NCBI GenBank assembly: GCA_038230415.1
Contig: JBBRNH010000146.1
Location: forward strand, 1 to 6,536
Source: JBBRNH01 sp038230415
GTDB taxonomy: Bacteria > Bacteroidota > Bacteroidia > Cytophagales > Spirosomataceae
DNA length: 6,536 nucleotides
Direction of reading: 5' to 3'
The stretch's first letter is position 1; each line of letters starts with the position of its first letter. A program made the translations under genes and the position numbers. This document shows positions 1 to 5,574 of the stretch, piece after piece. Below the pieces are notes generated by a model. It saw only the letters and a program-made list of their open reading frames with translations, searched no databases and was not told the origin of the DNA.

Positions 1-1
1 A

Positions 2-196
2 CGCGACCTGACCGGAGCTACGGCTGACTTTGGGCAGGCCATCCGGTATGACCCCACGTTTGGCAAAGCATTTTATGGCTTGGGGCTGGCGCAACTGCTC
101 GATAACCAAAAAGAAGCGGGCTGTTTGAGCCTGAAACAAGCCCAAAAAACAGGCTATGCCGATGCCGCCAACGCCATTGCCGCGTATTGTGAATAG
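2..196 (+). CDS. C-terminal fragment of a TPR-repeat protein (5' end outside window)
   Basis: An open frame enters from the left edge and ends at a TAG at 194-196, giving 64 residues with no start in the window. It contains a recognisable tetratricopeptide repeat: helix A ADFGQAIRYDP, then FGKAFYGLGLAQLL as helix A of the next unit, and a final helical segment ending in AAYCE. The DP turn after helix B and the G-L-G-L-A pattern are classic TPR spacing, and the Cys-containing end resembles the tail of many Bacteroidota TPR proteins. TPRs are protein-protein interaction scaffolds, so no specific function can be given from this fragment. The stop lies 28 bases before the next plus-strand gene, so co-transcription is possible. 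The repeat family is fairly certain, while the partner, localisation and full length cannot be seen. Confidence 0.8.
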   Translation, partial: RDLTGATADFGQAIRYDPTFGKAFYGLGLAQLLDNQKEAGCLSLKQAQKTGYADAANAIAAYCE

Positions 197-224
197 AACT
201 CCGAACCCTCAATCCCAAAAAATC

Positions 225-566
225 ATGAAGAAAGTACTCGCTGTTGGCTTCGGCGCGTTGTTCATCCTGTTTGCCGGCCTTCAATACAACGACCCTGACC
301 CGGAGGTCTGGATTCCGATTTACGTGCTGGCGGCAGTGGCTTGTTTTATGGCCCTGACCCGCTTTGGTACTGTCTGGTTTTATGGCTTGCTGGCGTTGGG
401 CTATCTGATAGCTGCTGTGTTGCAGTGGCCGCCCGCGTTTGAAGGTTTCGTGCTGAACGAGATGGGCATGAAAACTGTCAACATCGAACTCGCCCGCGAA
501 GCCGGTGGCCTGGCTTTGTGCGCGGTGGCAATGGTAATAACGGCGTGGCTGGTAAGCAAAAAATAG
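225..566 (+). CDS. TMEM220-family small integral membrane protein
   Basis: This 113-residue protein has four predicted membrane helices at about residues 4-20, 30-44, 49-67 and 93-110. The family signature is a QYNDPDP motif at residues 20-26, right after helix 1, followed by W29 and Y33. A second conserved stretch, REAGGL, sits at residues 91-96 before the last helix. This matches the transmembrane protein 220 family, which is common in Bacteroidota and also found in animals. Its biochemical role is unknown. I chose the ATG at 225, preceded by an A-rich leader (CCCAAAAAATC), rather than an in-frame ATG at 156. The upstream choice would overlap the TPR gene and add a polar, proline-rich extension. 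The gene ends in two Lys codons and a TAG that form part of the opposing gene's terminator. Confidence 0.85.
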   Translation: MKKVLAVGFGALFILFAGLQYNDPDPEVWIPIYVLAAVACFMALTRFGTVWFYGLLALGYLIAAVLQWPPAFEGFVLNEMGMKTVNIELAREAGGLALCAVAMVITAWLVSKK

Positions 567-589
567 AGACGCACTGTTTTGCGTCTCTA
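558..589 (-). terminator. Rho-independent terminator for the minus-strand GlsB-like gene
   Basis: A perfect 10-bp inverted repeat, TAGAGACGCA at 564-573 and TGCGTCTCTA at 580-589, has a 6-base loop. Read on the minus strand, the stem is followed at once by six T residues (complement of 558-563), the classic intrinsic terminator layout. It lies 10 bases beyond the stop of the gene at 600-857. On the plus strand no T-run follows, so it should terminate the minus-strand transcript much better than the plus-strand one. The stem includes the TAG stop codon of the converging TMEM220 gene, and the T-run is antisense to its last two Lys codons. Confidence 0.8.
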
Positions 590-599
590 CGGTAAAAAA

Positions 600-857
600 T
601 TACACCGTCCGGCGTGAGCCTTTTATCAGTCCGGCAATACCGAGAACGATAACGGCACCGACAAAAGCAGTCAGGATACGGTCGATAATGCCACCCGCGC
701 CTGTTGTGAACGTGCTACCAAAGAGTAAGCCGCCGACTAAACCGCCCAGCATACCGAGACCAACCTGCCAGAGCAGCGAAAACGAGAAGCGTTTGAAAAC
801 GAGGTCGGCGAGCCAGCCGGCTACGGCTCCGACAAGGAGGGAGATCAGGAAATTCAT
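600..857 (-). CDS. GlsB/YeaQ/YmgE (transglycosylase-associated) family membrane protein
   Basis: This is an 85-residue, very hydrophobic, glycine-rich protein with three predicted membrane helices at about 2-20, 27-47 and 57-79. It has the family's look: an N-terminal GAVAGWLADL segment, a central GMLGGLVGGLLFG glycine-zipper helix, and a last helix with GAVIVLGIAGLIKG ending in a basic tail. Members of this Pfam family (Transgly_assoc) are small inner-membrane proteins often linked to stress responses. The transglycosylase name is historical, and no enzymatic residues are expected or seen. The start is an ATG at 855-857. The 88-base gap from pgeF upstream shows no convincing -7 element, so it may be read through from pgeF. 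A strong terminator follows, making this the last gene of the minus-strand run. Confidence 0.82.
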   Translation of the reverse strand: MNFLISLLVGAVAGWLADLVFKRFSFSLLWQVGLGMLGGLVGGLLFGSTFTTGAGGIIDRILTAFVGAVIVLGIAGLIKGSRRTV

Positions 858-945
858 GCGCGTTCATATTGAGTTAGTGGTTTACTGAGTCGAAAACCAA
901 CTACGAAACCGATGCACTTCCCGAAGTGTTTGCTGAACAGACGGG

Positions 946-1716
946 CTACTTATCTAACGGCCCCAATCCAATCACGGCCAGCATCCGGCCCGTTTGCCCG
1001 TGTTGGTGGCGGTGCGAGAAATAATCGGTATTGTCCAGAACGGTGGAGTAGGGCGAGATGCTGATTTGGGCTGCCGGCATACCAAAATCGGTGAGTTGCC
1101 GGGCGTTGGCCGCTTTTAAATCAACAAACCACTTGTCGCCGGTTGAGACCCTGCGTTTAAAGTCCGCTCCGAACTGCCTGGCAACCTCCGGGCCGACTTC
1201 AAACGATGTTTCGTCAATGCAGGTGCCAACGTAGGCCTGGCAGTGCGCCAGGTTTGTGCCAAACCGGGTTTGCATCGCCCGTAGTGTTTTGCCAACAATC
1301 TGCCCAACGGTTCCGCGCCAGCCCGCATGAACGGCGGCAACGGCCTGATTAGCCGCATCATAAACTAAAATCGGGACGCAATCGGCAACGGTCACTGCCA
1401 GCAAAAGACCCGGCTGGTTGGTAATCAGCGCGTCATAGCCAGAAAATCGGCCCGGTTCGGTAGCGTGTAGAATCTCGGTGCCATGCACCTGATGCGCCGA
1501 CGCTACCCATGATTCATCACAACCTGGGCCAAGCGCGGCAAAGAAACAACGGCGGTTTTCGGTAACATTTTCGGGCGCGTCGGCGGTGCTAAGGCCGAGG
1601 TTGAGCGACGCAAACGGGGCTGGGCTGATGCCGCCGTGCCGGGTGCTTTCGGCAGCGATGAGGTTGGGGAATTGGCCGAAAATGGCCGGGGTGCGGAAGA
1701 GAAGACGTGAATTCAT
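946..1716 (-). CDS. pgeF: Peptidoglycan editing factor PgeF (YfiH/laccase-domain, DUF152)
   Basis: The 256-residue product matches the usual length of the YfiH/YlmD family (about 240-280). The three conserved metal-site residues are present in their motifs: H78 in HQVHG, C113 in VADCVPIL and H130 in VHAGWRGT. Other conserved blocks are STRHGGIS (24-31), the SLNLG segment (37-41) and a C-terminal SPYST...YFSHR region. In E. coli the protein hydrolyses wrongly incorporated L-Ser from peptidoglycan precursors. Members were earlier called polyphenol oxidases or multicopper-like enzymes, and some show purine-nucleoside activity. The protein has no signal peptide and is presumed cytosolic. The ATG at 1714-1716 lies 8 bases after the stop of the PIN toxin, without a Shine-Dalgarno sequence, so translation may be coupled to that gene. 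The family assignment is secure, while the exact substrate in this organism is inferred. Confidence 0.93.
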   Translation of the reverse strand: MNSRLLFRTPAIFGQFPNLIAAESTRHGGISPAPFASLNLGLSTADAPENVTENRRCFFAALGPGCDESWVASAHQVHGTEILHATEPGRFSGYDALITNQPGLLLAVTVADCVPILVYDAANQAVAAVHAGWRGTVGQIVGKTLRAMQTRFGTNLAHCQAYVGTCIDETSFEVGPEVARQFGADFKRRVSTGDKWFVDLKAANARQLTDFGMPAAQISISPYSTVLDNTDYFSHRHQHGQTGRMLAVIGLGPLDK

Positions 1717-1724
1717 AACCAGAA

Positions 1725-2102
1725 TCAGTGCGTAACCGATGCCAACGAAATCACGGTCAGGCCGGGAATATCGGTAAAGTCAGCCGTGTTGTTGGTCAGC
1801 AGGGGCAGGTTATGAAGCAGGGCGGTGGCGGCAATAATCGAATCGCCGAGGGACCGTTTGCGTTGCTGCCGGAGCCGGACAGCCTCCTGAATAATCGACG
1901 ACGTAATATCCTGGATTGTTACCGTCCGAAAAAACGCGTCAAAGTCTTCTTTTTCAGTCGAATCCAGCTGATGAAAGCCTAACACTTCGACCACAGAAAT
2001 GGCAGATACTGTTAAACGTGGCACGTTGGCTTGCAAGTAATCAGCGAGTGAAACAAACTCTGGCTTAATGGAATAAATGATGATGTTGCTATCTACGATC
2101 AT
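1725..2102 (-). CDS. PIN-domain ribonuclease toxin (VapC-like)
   Basis: The 125-residue single-domain protein has the full acidic quartet of PIN nucleases: D4 in MIVDSN, E39 in ISVVEVLG, D87 in SLGDSIIAATA and D108 in NTADF. N6 after the first Asp and the hydrophobic beta-strand at the start (IVDSNIIIYSI) are also typical. VapC-type toxins are Mg2+-dependent RNases that cut tRNA, rRNA or other RNAs and are held inactive by a cognate antitoxin. Its ATG overlaps the TGA of the upstream 80-residue gene in an ATGA arrangement, the usual antitoxin-toxin translational coupling. All catalytic residues are intact, so it is predicted to be active. The RNA target cannot be read from the sequence. pgeF follows after 8 bases. 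Confidence 0.9.
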   Translation of the reverse strand: MIVDSNIIIYSIKPEFVSLADYLQANVPRLTVSAISVVEVLGFHQLDSTEKEDFDAFFRTVTIQDITSSIIQEAVRLRQQRKRSLGDSIIAATALLHNLPLLTNNTADFTDIPGLTVISLASVTH

Positions 2103-2341
2103 TCCTCTCGCCCGTCAAGTACCCGGTCCCAACTCCGAACATCACGTTGCCATGCTGACGGGTCTCCAAATTTTTCAGCTACGCCACTTTCTTTTAACTT
2201 TTCAAGTGCCTCAGCGAATGACAACTTTTTTTGTACTCCGTTTTCTCTTTTTTCGATCACTCGCCCATTCAATCGGGGAAGCAGCTGCAACAGCAGGGCT
2301 TCATCTTCGGGGGTATCAATTTCAATCGTTAGCTGGCTCAT
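2099..2341 (-). CDS. Putative antitoxin partner of the PIN toxin
   Basis: An 80-residue acidic protein sits immediately upstream of, and overlaps by 4 bases, the PIN-domain toxin, the normal position of an antitoxin. Its N-terminus (LTIEIDTPEDEALLLQLLP) reads as a beta-strand plus helix. A middle helix (SFAEALEKLKESG) is followed by a C-terminal segment, GDPSAWQRDVRSWDR, with the D-P-x-x-W-Q-R-x-x-R pattern seen in the toxin-binding tails of many Bacteroidota PIN-partner proteins. I recognise no ribbon-helix-helix, AbrB or Phd DNA-binding fold, so autoregulation is uncertain. I chose the ATG at 2339-2341. A TTG two codons upstream (2345-2347) is in frame but less likely. The role is inferred mainly from position and the tail motif. 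Confidence 0.72.
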   Translation of the reverse strand: MSQLTIEIDTPEDEALLLQLLPRLNGRVIEKRENGVQKKLSFAEALEKLKESGVAEKFGDPSAWQRDVRSWDRVLDGREE

Positions 2342-2370
2342 TGTCAAGTGATTTTACAGTGTTTCGGTAG

Positions 2371-2377
2371 CAAGATA
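2371..2377 (-). promoter_or_regulatory. Possible -7 element for the antitoxin-toxin-pgeF transcript
   Basis: In the 65-base gap between hisD and the antitoxin gene, the minus strand reads TATCTTG, a one-base-short version of the Bacteroidota TAnnTTTG element, about 30 bases before the antitoxin ATG. No good -33 TTTG is visible at normal spacing. An ACAC/GTGT inverted repeat lies just upstream (2379-2392) and could be an operator, but it is only four base pairs. This is weak support for a separate promoter. Read-through from hisD is equally possible. Confidence 0.25.
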
Positions 2378-2406
2378 ACACTTTCTGGTGTGAAACGATG
2401 CCCGTC

Positions 2407-3684
2407 TCAGCCTTCATCCAGACTCGCCAGCCGCAGGCTTACCGCCCGCCGGTGCGCTTCGAGCGATTCGGCTTCGGCCATTGCTTCAACCACCGGGCCA
2501 AGCACCCGCAGGCCATCGGGTGTGATGTGCTGCACGGTGATTTTTTTCACGAAACTATCCAACGAAACGCCACTGTATGCCCGCGCAAACCCGTTGGTCG
2601 GCAACGTGTGGTTGGTGCCGGAGGCATAATCACCGGCAGATTCGGGGGTGTAGTTACCGAGGAAAATAGACCCCGCATTGATGATTCGTTCGGCAACGGC
2701 TTCGGCGTTCTCCGTGCTGATAATCAGGTGTTCGGCGGCATACTCATTGAGCAAATCAATGGCTTCGGTCAGCGTTTCGACTAAGATGGCGCGGCTGTTG
2801 GCGAGGGCTTTCCGGGCCATGTCTTGCCGGGGCAACCGGCTCAACTGCGTTTCTAATACGAGATTGACCAACTCCACTATTTTTTTATTAGTCGAAACGA
2901 GCAGCACCTGACTGTCGGCACCGTGTTCGGCCTGCGAGAGCAGATCAGCCGCCACAAAGGCGGGTATAGCCGAATCGTCGGCGAGGATGGCTACTTCGCT
3001 TGGGCCGGCGGGCATATCAATCGCCATGCCTTCTTTGGCGACCAGCATTTTTGCCGCCGTAACGTACTGGTTGCCAGGGCCAAAAATTTTATATACGTTC
3101 GGGACTGTCTCGGTGCCGTAGGTCATGGCCGCGATTGCCTGCGCTCCGCCGATCCTGAACACCCGCGTTACACCCACAAGCCGGGCTGCAAAATAGATAG
3201 CCGGGTGACTGCCGGGCGAACACAAGACCACCTCGCGGCAACCGGCCAACTGCGCCGGAACGCCCAGCATCAGCACCGTGCTGAACAACGGAGCCGTGCC
3301 GCCCGGCACATAAATCCCGACGCGCTCGATGCCCACCGACCGTCGCCAGCAGACAACGCCGGGCATGGTTTCGATTTTCTGAACGGGTTGCCGCTGCGCT
3401 TCGTGAAACGTGCGGATGTTCTGATACGCCTGCCGGATGGCGGCCTTCAACTCGTCGGACAGTTGGCTTTCGGCGGCATCAAGTTCGGCTGCGCTAACTT
3501 CAAAACCACCCGATACATCAACTTTATCAAACCGGGCAGTCAGGTCAATCAGAGCCGCATCGCCCTGACTGCGAACCTGTCGCAGAATGGGTGCAACAAT
3601 GGCTTCTATCTGCGCCGAATCCTGCATGGGCCGGGCCAGTAAACGCGGCCAATCGGCGCGGGCGGGGAAGGGGACAATGTTCAT
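2407..3684 (-). CDS. hisD: Histidinol dehydrogenase
   Basis: This NAD+-dependent zinc enzyme carries out the last two oxidations of histidine biosynthesis, L-histidinol to L-histidinal to L-histidine, in the cytosol. The 425-residue product matches the family length. Zinc ligands equivalent to E. coli Q259, H262, D360 and H419 are Q251 and H254 (SQAEHGADSQ), D352 (GDYASGTNH) and H411 (EAHRRAVSLRL). The catalytic Glu-His pair is E318-H319 (YAAEHL). Other conserved blocks are GIYVPGGTAPL (123-133) and GPGNQYVTAAK (202-212). I chose the ATG at 3682-3684, which begins MNIVPFP. An in-frame ATG at 3736-3738 would add 18 Pro/Phe/Leu-rich residues encoded by a pyrimidine repeat and is probably not used. 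hisG lies upstream, and no hisC follows. The enzyme appears fully functional. Confidence 0.96.
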   Translation of the reverse strand: MNIVPFPARADWPRLLARPMQDSAQIEAIVAPILRQVRSQGDAALIDLTARFDKVDVSGGFEVSAAELDAAESQLSDELKAAIRQAYQNIRTFHEAQRQPVQKIETMPGVVCWRRSVGIERVGIYVPGGTAPLFSTVLMLGVPAQLAGCREVVLCSPGSHPAIYFAARLVGVTRVFRIGGAQAIAAMTYGTETVPNVYKIFGPGNQYVTAAKMLVAKEGMAIDMPAGPSEVAILADDSAIPAFVAADLLSQAEHGADSQVLLVSTNKKIVELVNLVLETQLSRLPRQDMARKALANSRAILVETLTEAIDLLNEYAAEHLIISTENAEAVAERIINAGSIFLGNYTPESAGDYASGTNHTLPTNGFARAYSGVSLDSFVKKITVQHITPDGLRVLGPVVEAMAEAESLEAHRRAVSLRLASLDEG

Positions 3685-3688
3685 TTTT

Positions 3689-3799
3689 GGGGAAGAAAGG
3701 GAAAAGGGGAGGAAGGGGAAGAAAGGGAACAGGGGCATTACCCGATTTTACGGCTTGCACCTTCGTCCCTTTCCTCCCCTTCTTCCTTCGTCCCTTTTT
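3689..3799. repeat. Purine/pyrimidine imperfect inverted repeat between hisG and hisD
   Basis: On the plus strand, 3689-3729 is an unbroken 41-base purine run. It contains a 26-base period: GGGGAAGAAAGGGAA at 3689 recurs at 3715, and the 21-base overlap matches at 20 positions. A pyrimidine-rich arm at 3760-3799 has its own 25-base period, with CCTTCGTCCCTTT at 3760 and 3785. The arms are complementary, with an 11-bp perfect core (3704-3714 with 3771-3781) extending imperfectly on both sides. The loop is about 24 bases (3736-3759). In the his transcript this would form a long stem between the hisG stop, which lies in the outer edge of one arm, and the hisD start. Confidence 0.75.
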
Positions 3800-4662
3800 C
3801 AGTTTATCATTTTCTCAATCGGCATCACCAGAATACCCTCCCCACCGGCGGCACGGATGGCTTCTATGTTGGTCCAGAAATCGTTTTCGTTAATCACCGA
3901 CTGCACCGAACTCCAGCCCTCAGTAGCGAGTGGCGTTACGGTCGGGCTTTTCATGCCCGGCAGCAGGGCCGCAATTTGCGGAATGGCCGCATTGGGCGCG
4001 TTCAGGATGATGTATTTGTTGGTTGATGCCGCTCGGACGGCTCTTATCCGAAACCGGAGTTGGGCCACCAACGCCTGTTTTTCGGGCGATAGATTGGTGT
4101 GAGCAATCAAAACAGCTTCGGAACGGAAAATGGTTTCGACTTCTTTGAGGCCGTTACTGAGGAGCGTACTGCCCGAACTCACGATGTCGCAAACGGCTTC
4201 GGCCAGCCCGATGCCCGGTGCAATCTCAACCGAGCCGCTGATTTCGTGAATGTCGGCCCGGATGCCCTGCCCGGCTAAATAATTGCCCAGGAGCCGGGGA
4301 TACGACGTGGCAATGCGCTTACCGTCAAGGTCTGGCAGGCCGTTCCAGTCGGTGCCACGCGGAATGGCGATAGATAAACGGCACTTTGAGAAGCCGAGTT
4401 TATCAATCGTGTCAACGGCGCGGGCCGACTCAACGGCCACGTTTTCGCCGACGATGCCGAGATCGGCCACGCCATCTTCAACGTAGCCGGGGATGTCGTC
4501 GTCGCGCAGGAAGAAGAATTCGGCGGGGAAATTCGACGACGTTGATTTGAGTTTGCCCGTGCCGTAGTCGAAGCGAATCCCGCACTCTTTGAAGAGTTGG
4601 TAGGAGTCTTCGCTCAGGCGACCGGATTTTTGGAGGGCAATGCGGAGAATGGAATCAGACAC
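3799..4662 (-). CDS. hisG: ATP phosphoribosyltransferase, long form
   Basis: HisG catalyses the first, committed step of histidine biosynthesis, joining ATP and PRPP to give phosphoribosyl-ATP. The 287-residue length marks it as the long form (HisG-L), which carries a C-terminal ACT-like regulatory domain and does not need HisZ. The N-terminal block is RIALQKSGRLSEDS (7-20). The PRPP-binding loop is EAVCDIVSSGSTL (155-167). The ACT-like domain runs from about residue 212 to the end and includes a GEGILVMPIEK segment. Long forms are usually inhibited by histidine through this domain, which is family knowledge. The start is a GTG at 4660-4662. An in-frame TGA at 4681-4683 limits any extension, and no upstream ATG exists. 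A perfect -7 promoter element lies just ahead, and hisD follows 114 bases downstream. Confidence 0.95.
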   Translation of the reverse strand: MSDSILRIALQKSGRLSEDSYQLFKECGIRFDYGTGKLKSTSSNFPAEFFFLRDDDIPGYVEDGVADLGIVGENVAVESARAVDTIDKLGFSKCRLSIAIPRGTDWNGLPDLDGKRIATSYPRLLGNYLAGQGIRADIHEISGSVEIAPGIGLAEAVCDIVSSGSTLLSNGLKEVETIFRSEAVLIAHTNLSPEKQALVAQLRFRIRAVRAASTNKYIILNAPNAAIPQIAALLPGMKSPTVTPLATEGWSSVQSVINENDFWTNIEAIRAAGGEGILVMPIEKMIN

Positions 4663-4688
4663 GATAGAATCAGGCGTTTTTCAGGCCG

Positions 4689-4696
4689 CAAAGGTA
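4689..4696 (-). promoter_or_regulatory. Bacteroidota-type -7 promoter element for hisGD
   Basis: The minus strand reads TACCTTTG here, a perfect match to the Bacteroidota primary sigma-factor -7 consensus TAnnTTTG, followed by C as is common. It lies in the 81-base gap upstream of hisG, which predicts a leader of about 20 bases before the GTG. The -33 element is poor: only TTAG at 4722-4725, at slightly long spacing. No attenuator-like run of His codons is visible in the leader. Confidence 0.6.
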
Positions 4697-4743
4697 CAAC
4701 GCACCCGGTTCTGACTGACCACTAATCACCATTTGCCAACTAC

Positions 4744-5556
4744 TTATTGATACACCCGCACCCAGTCAATCTCCATTTTTCTGGGAAAGACAGACTCGTC
4801 AACGCCTTTCTGCCCGCCCCAGTCGCCCCCAACGGCGAGGTTCATAATCAGGTAAAACGGCTGGTCAAACGGCCACTGCTCGTAATGTTTGCCGTAGCTT
4901 TTTTTGTCGAAGCTGAAATAAACCGTGCCATCAACCATAAAGTCAACCTGTTCGGGTGTCCATTCGGCGGCATAGACGTGGAAAGCGGTCGAGAAATCGG
5001 GAACGGTGGCGGTGCCGCCCTGCTGGGTTTTTTTGACGTGGTTGTAGGCCTGGGTATGCACCGTGCCATGCACCACGCCGGGGTCATAACCGACGTGTTC
5101 CATGATGTCAATTTCGCCATCGTCGGGCCAGGTCATCTGTTCTTTGGCCGACAGCATCCAGAGGGCGGGCCAGGTGCCGCGCCCGGCGGGGAGTTTGGCC
5201 CGTATCTCGAACCGCCCGCCCTTCCATTCTACTTTTTCTTTGGTCCAGAGTTTGGCCGAGGTGTAGTTTTTGCCCTGGTAGGTTTCTTTCCGGGCTTCAA
5301 TAAGTAGAATGCCGTTTTCGATACGGGCGTTTTCGGGGCGGTCTTCGGTGTAAAACTGAAGTTCATGATTGCCAAAGCCACTGCCGCCCACGTCATAACT
5401 CCACTTTTTGGGGTCGGGCCGTCCGCTGCTGTCGAACTCATCAAACCAGACTAATTTGGTAGGTTTGGGCGCGTGCCTGGCAAGAGAAAGCCCGGGCTGC
5501 GGAGCGGGCAGGGGCATATAGCCGAGATAAAGAAGGAGCAGTAGCAGGTTGTTCAT
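4744..5556 (-). CDS. Glycoside hydrolase family 16 endo-beta-glucanase (laminarinase-like)
   Basis: The 270-residue single-domain enzyme has the GH16 catalytic signature E-x-D-x-x-E: E148 (nucleophile), D150 and E153 (acid/base) in GEIDIMEHVG. The upstream TWPALWML segment (128-135) is the substrate-cleft motif shared by beta-1,3-glucanases. Other family features are the WFDEF strand near residue 37, KGGRFEIRAKLP (112-123), and MNLAVGGDWGG near the end. The layout with ME between the acidic residues fits laminarinases (endo-1,3- or 1,3/1,4-beta-glucanases), although lichenan or other beta-glucans are possible. The N-terminus has a leucine-rich core (residues 4-13) without preceding basic residues. 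It may be a weak signal peptide, and no lipobox Cys is seen. The start is the ATG at 5554-5556, 18 bases after the esterase stop, so the two probably share a transcript. Confidence 0.92.
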   Translation of the reverse strand: MNNLLLLLLYLGYMPLPAPQPGLSLARHAPKPTKLVWFDEFDSSGRPDPKKWSYDVGGSGFGNHELQFYTEDRPENARIENGILLIEARKETYQGKNYTSAKLWTKEKVEWKGGRFEIRAKLPAGRGTWPALWMLSAKEQMTWPDDGEIDIMEHVGYDPGVVHGTVHTQAYNHVKKTQQGGTATVPDFSTAFHVYAAEWTPEQVDFMVDGTVYFSFDKKSYGKHYEQWPFDQPFYLIMNLAVGGDWGGQKGVDESVFPRKMEIDWVRVYQ

Positions 5557-5574
5557 ATTGAAAAAATTACGGAT

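Noticed and set aside
915..928. Palindrome CACTTC-CC-GAAGTG downstream of pgeF
   Set aside because: A short stem with a very small loop and no T-run after it on either strand; too weak to call a terminator or operator.
2099..2406. Toxin-antitoxin pair as a recent mobile insertion
   Set aside because: No flanking direct repeats, transposase, integrase or attachment-like site is visible, and base composition is similar to the neighbours apart from a more AT-rich antitoxin.
2923..3642. Long plus-strand open frame (239 codons) opposite hisD
   Set aside because: It lies wholly antisense to a well-conserved hisD with all active-site residues; its predicted protein is rich in Arg, His and Gly with no domain pattern, as expected from GC-rich shadow frames.
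3685..3738. N-terminal extension of HisD from the ATG at 3736-3738
   Set aside because: The extra 18 residues are a translation of the pyrimidine repeat and are not typical of HisD, whose usual length is reached from the ATG at 3684.
3587..4102. Plus-strand open frame spanning the hisG-hisD gap
   Set aside because: It overlaps both his genes in antisense and is kept open partly by the low-complexity purine repeat.
4747..5307. Plus-strand open frame opposite the GH16 gene
   Set aside because: Antisense to a gene with clear catalytic motifs; no recognisable domain and no promoter of its own.
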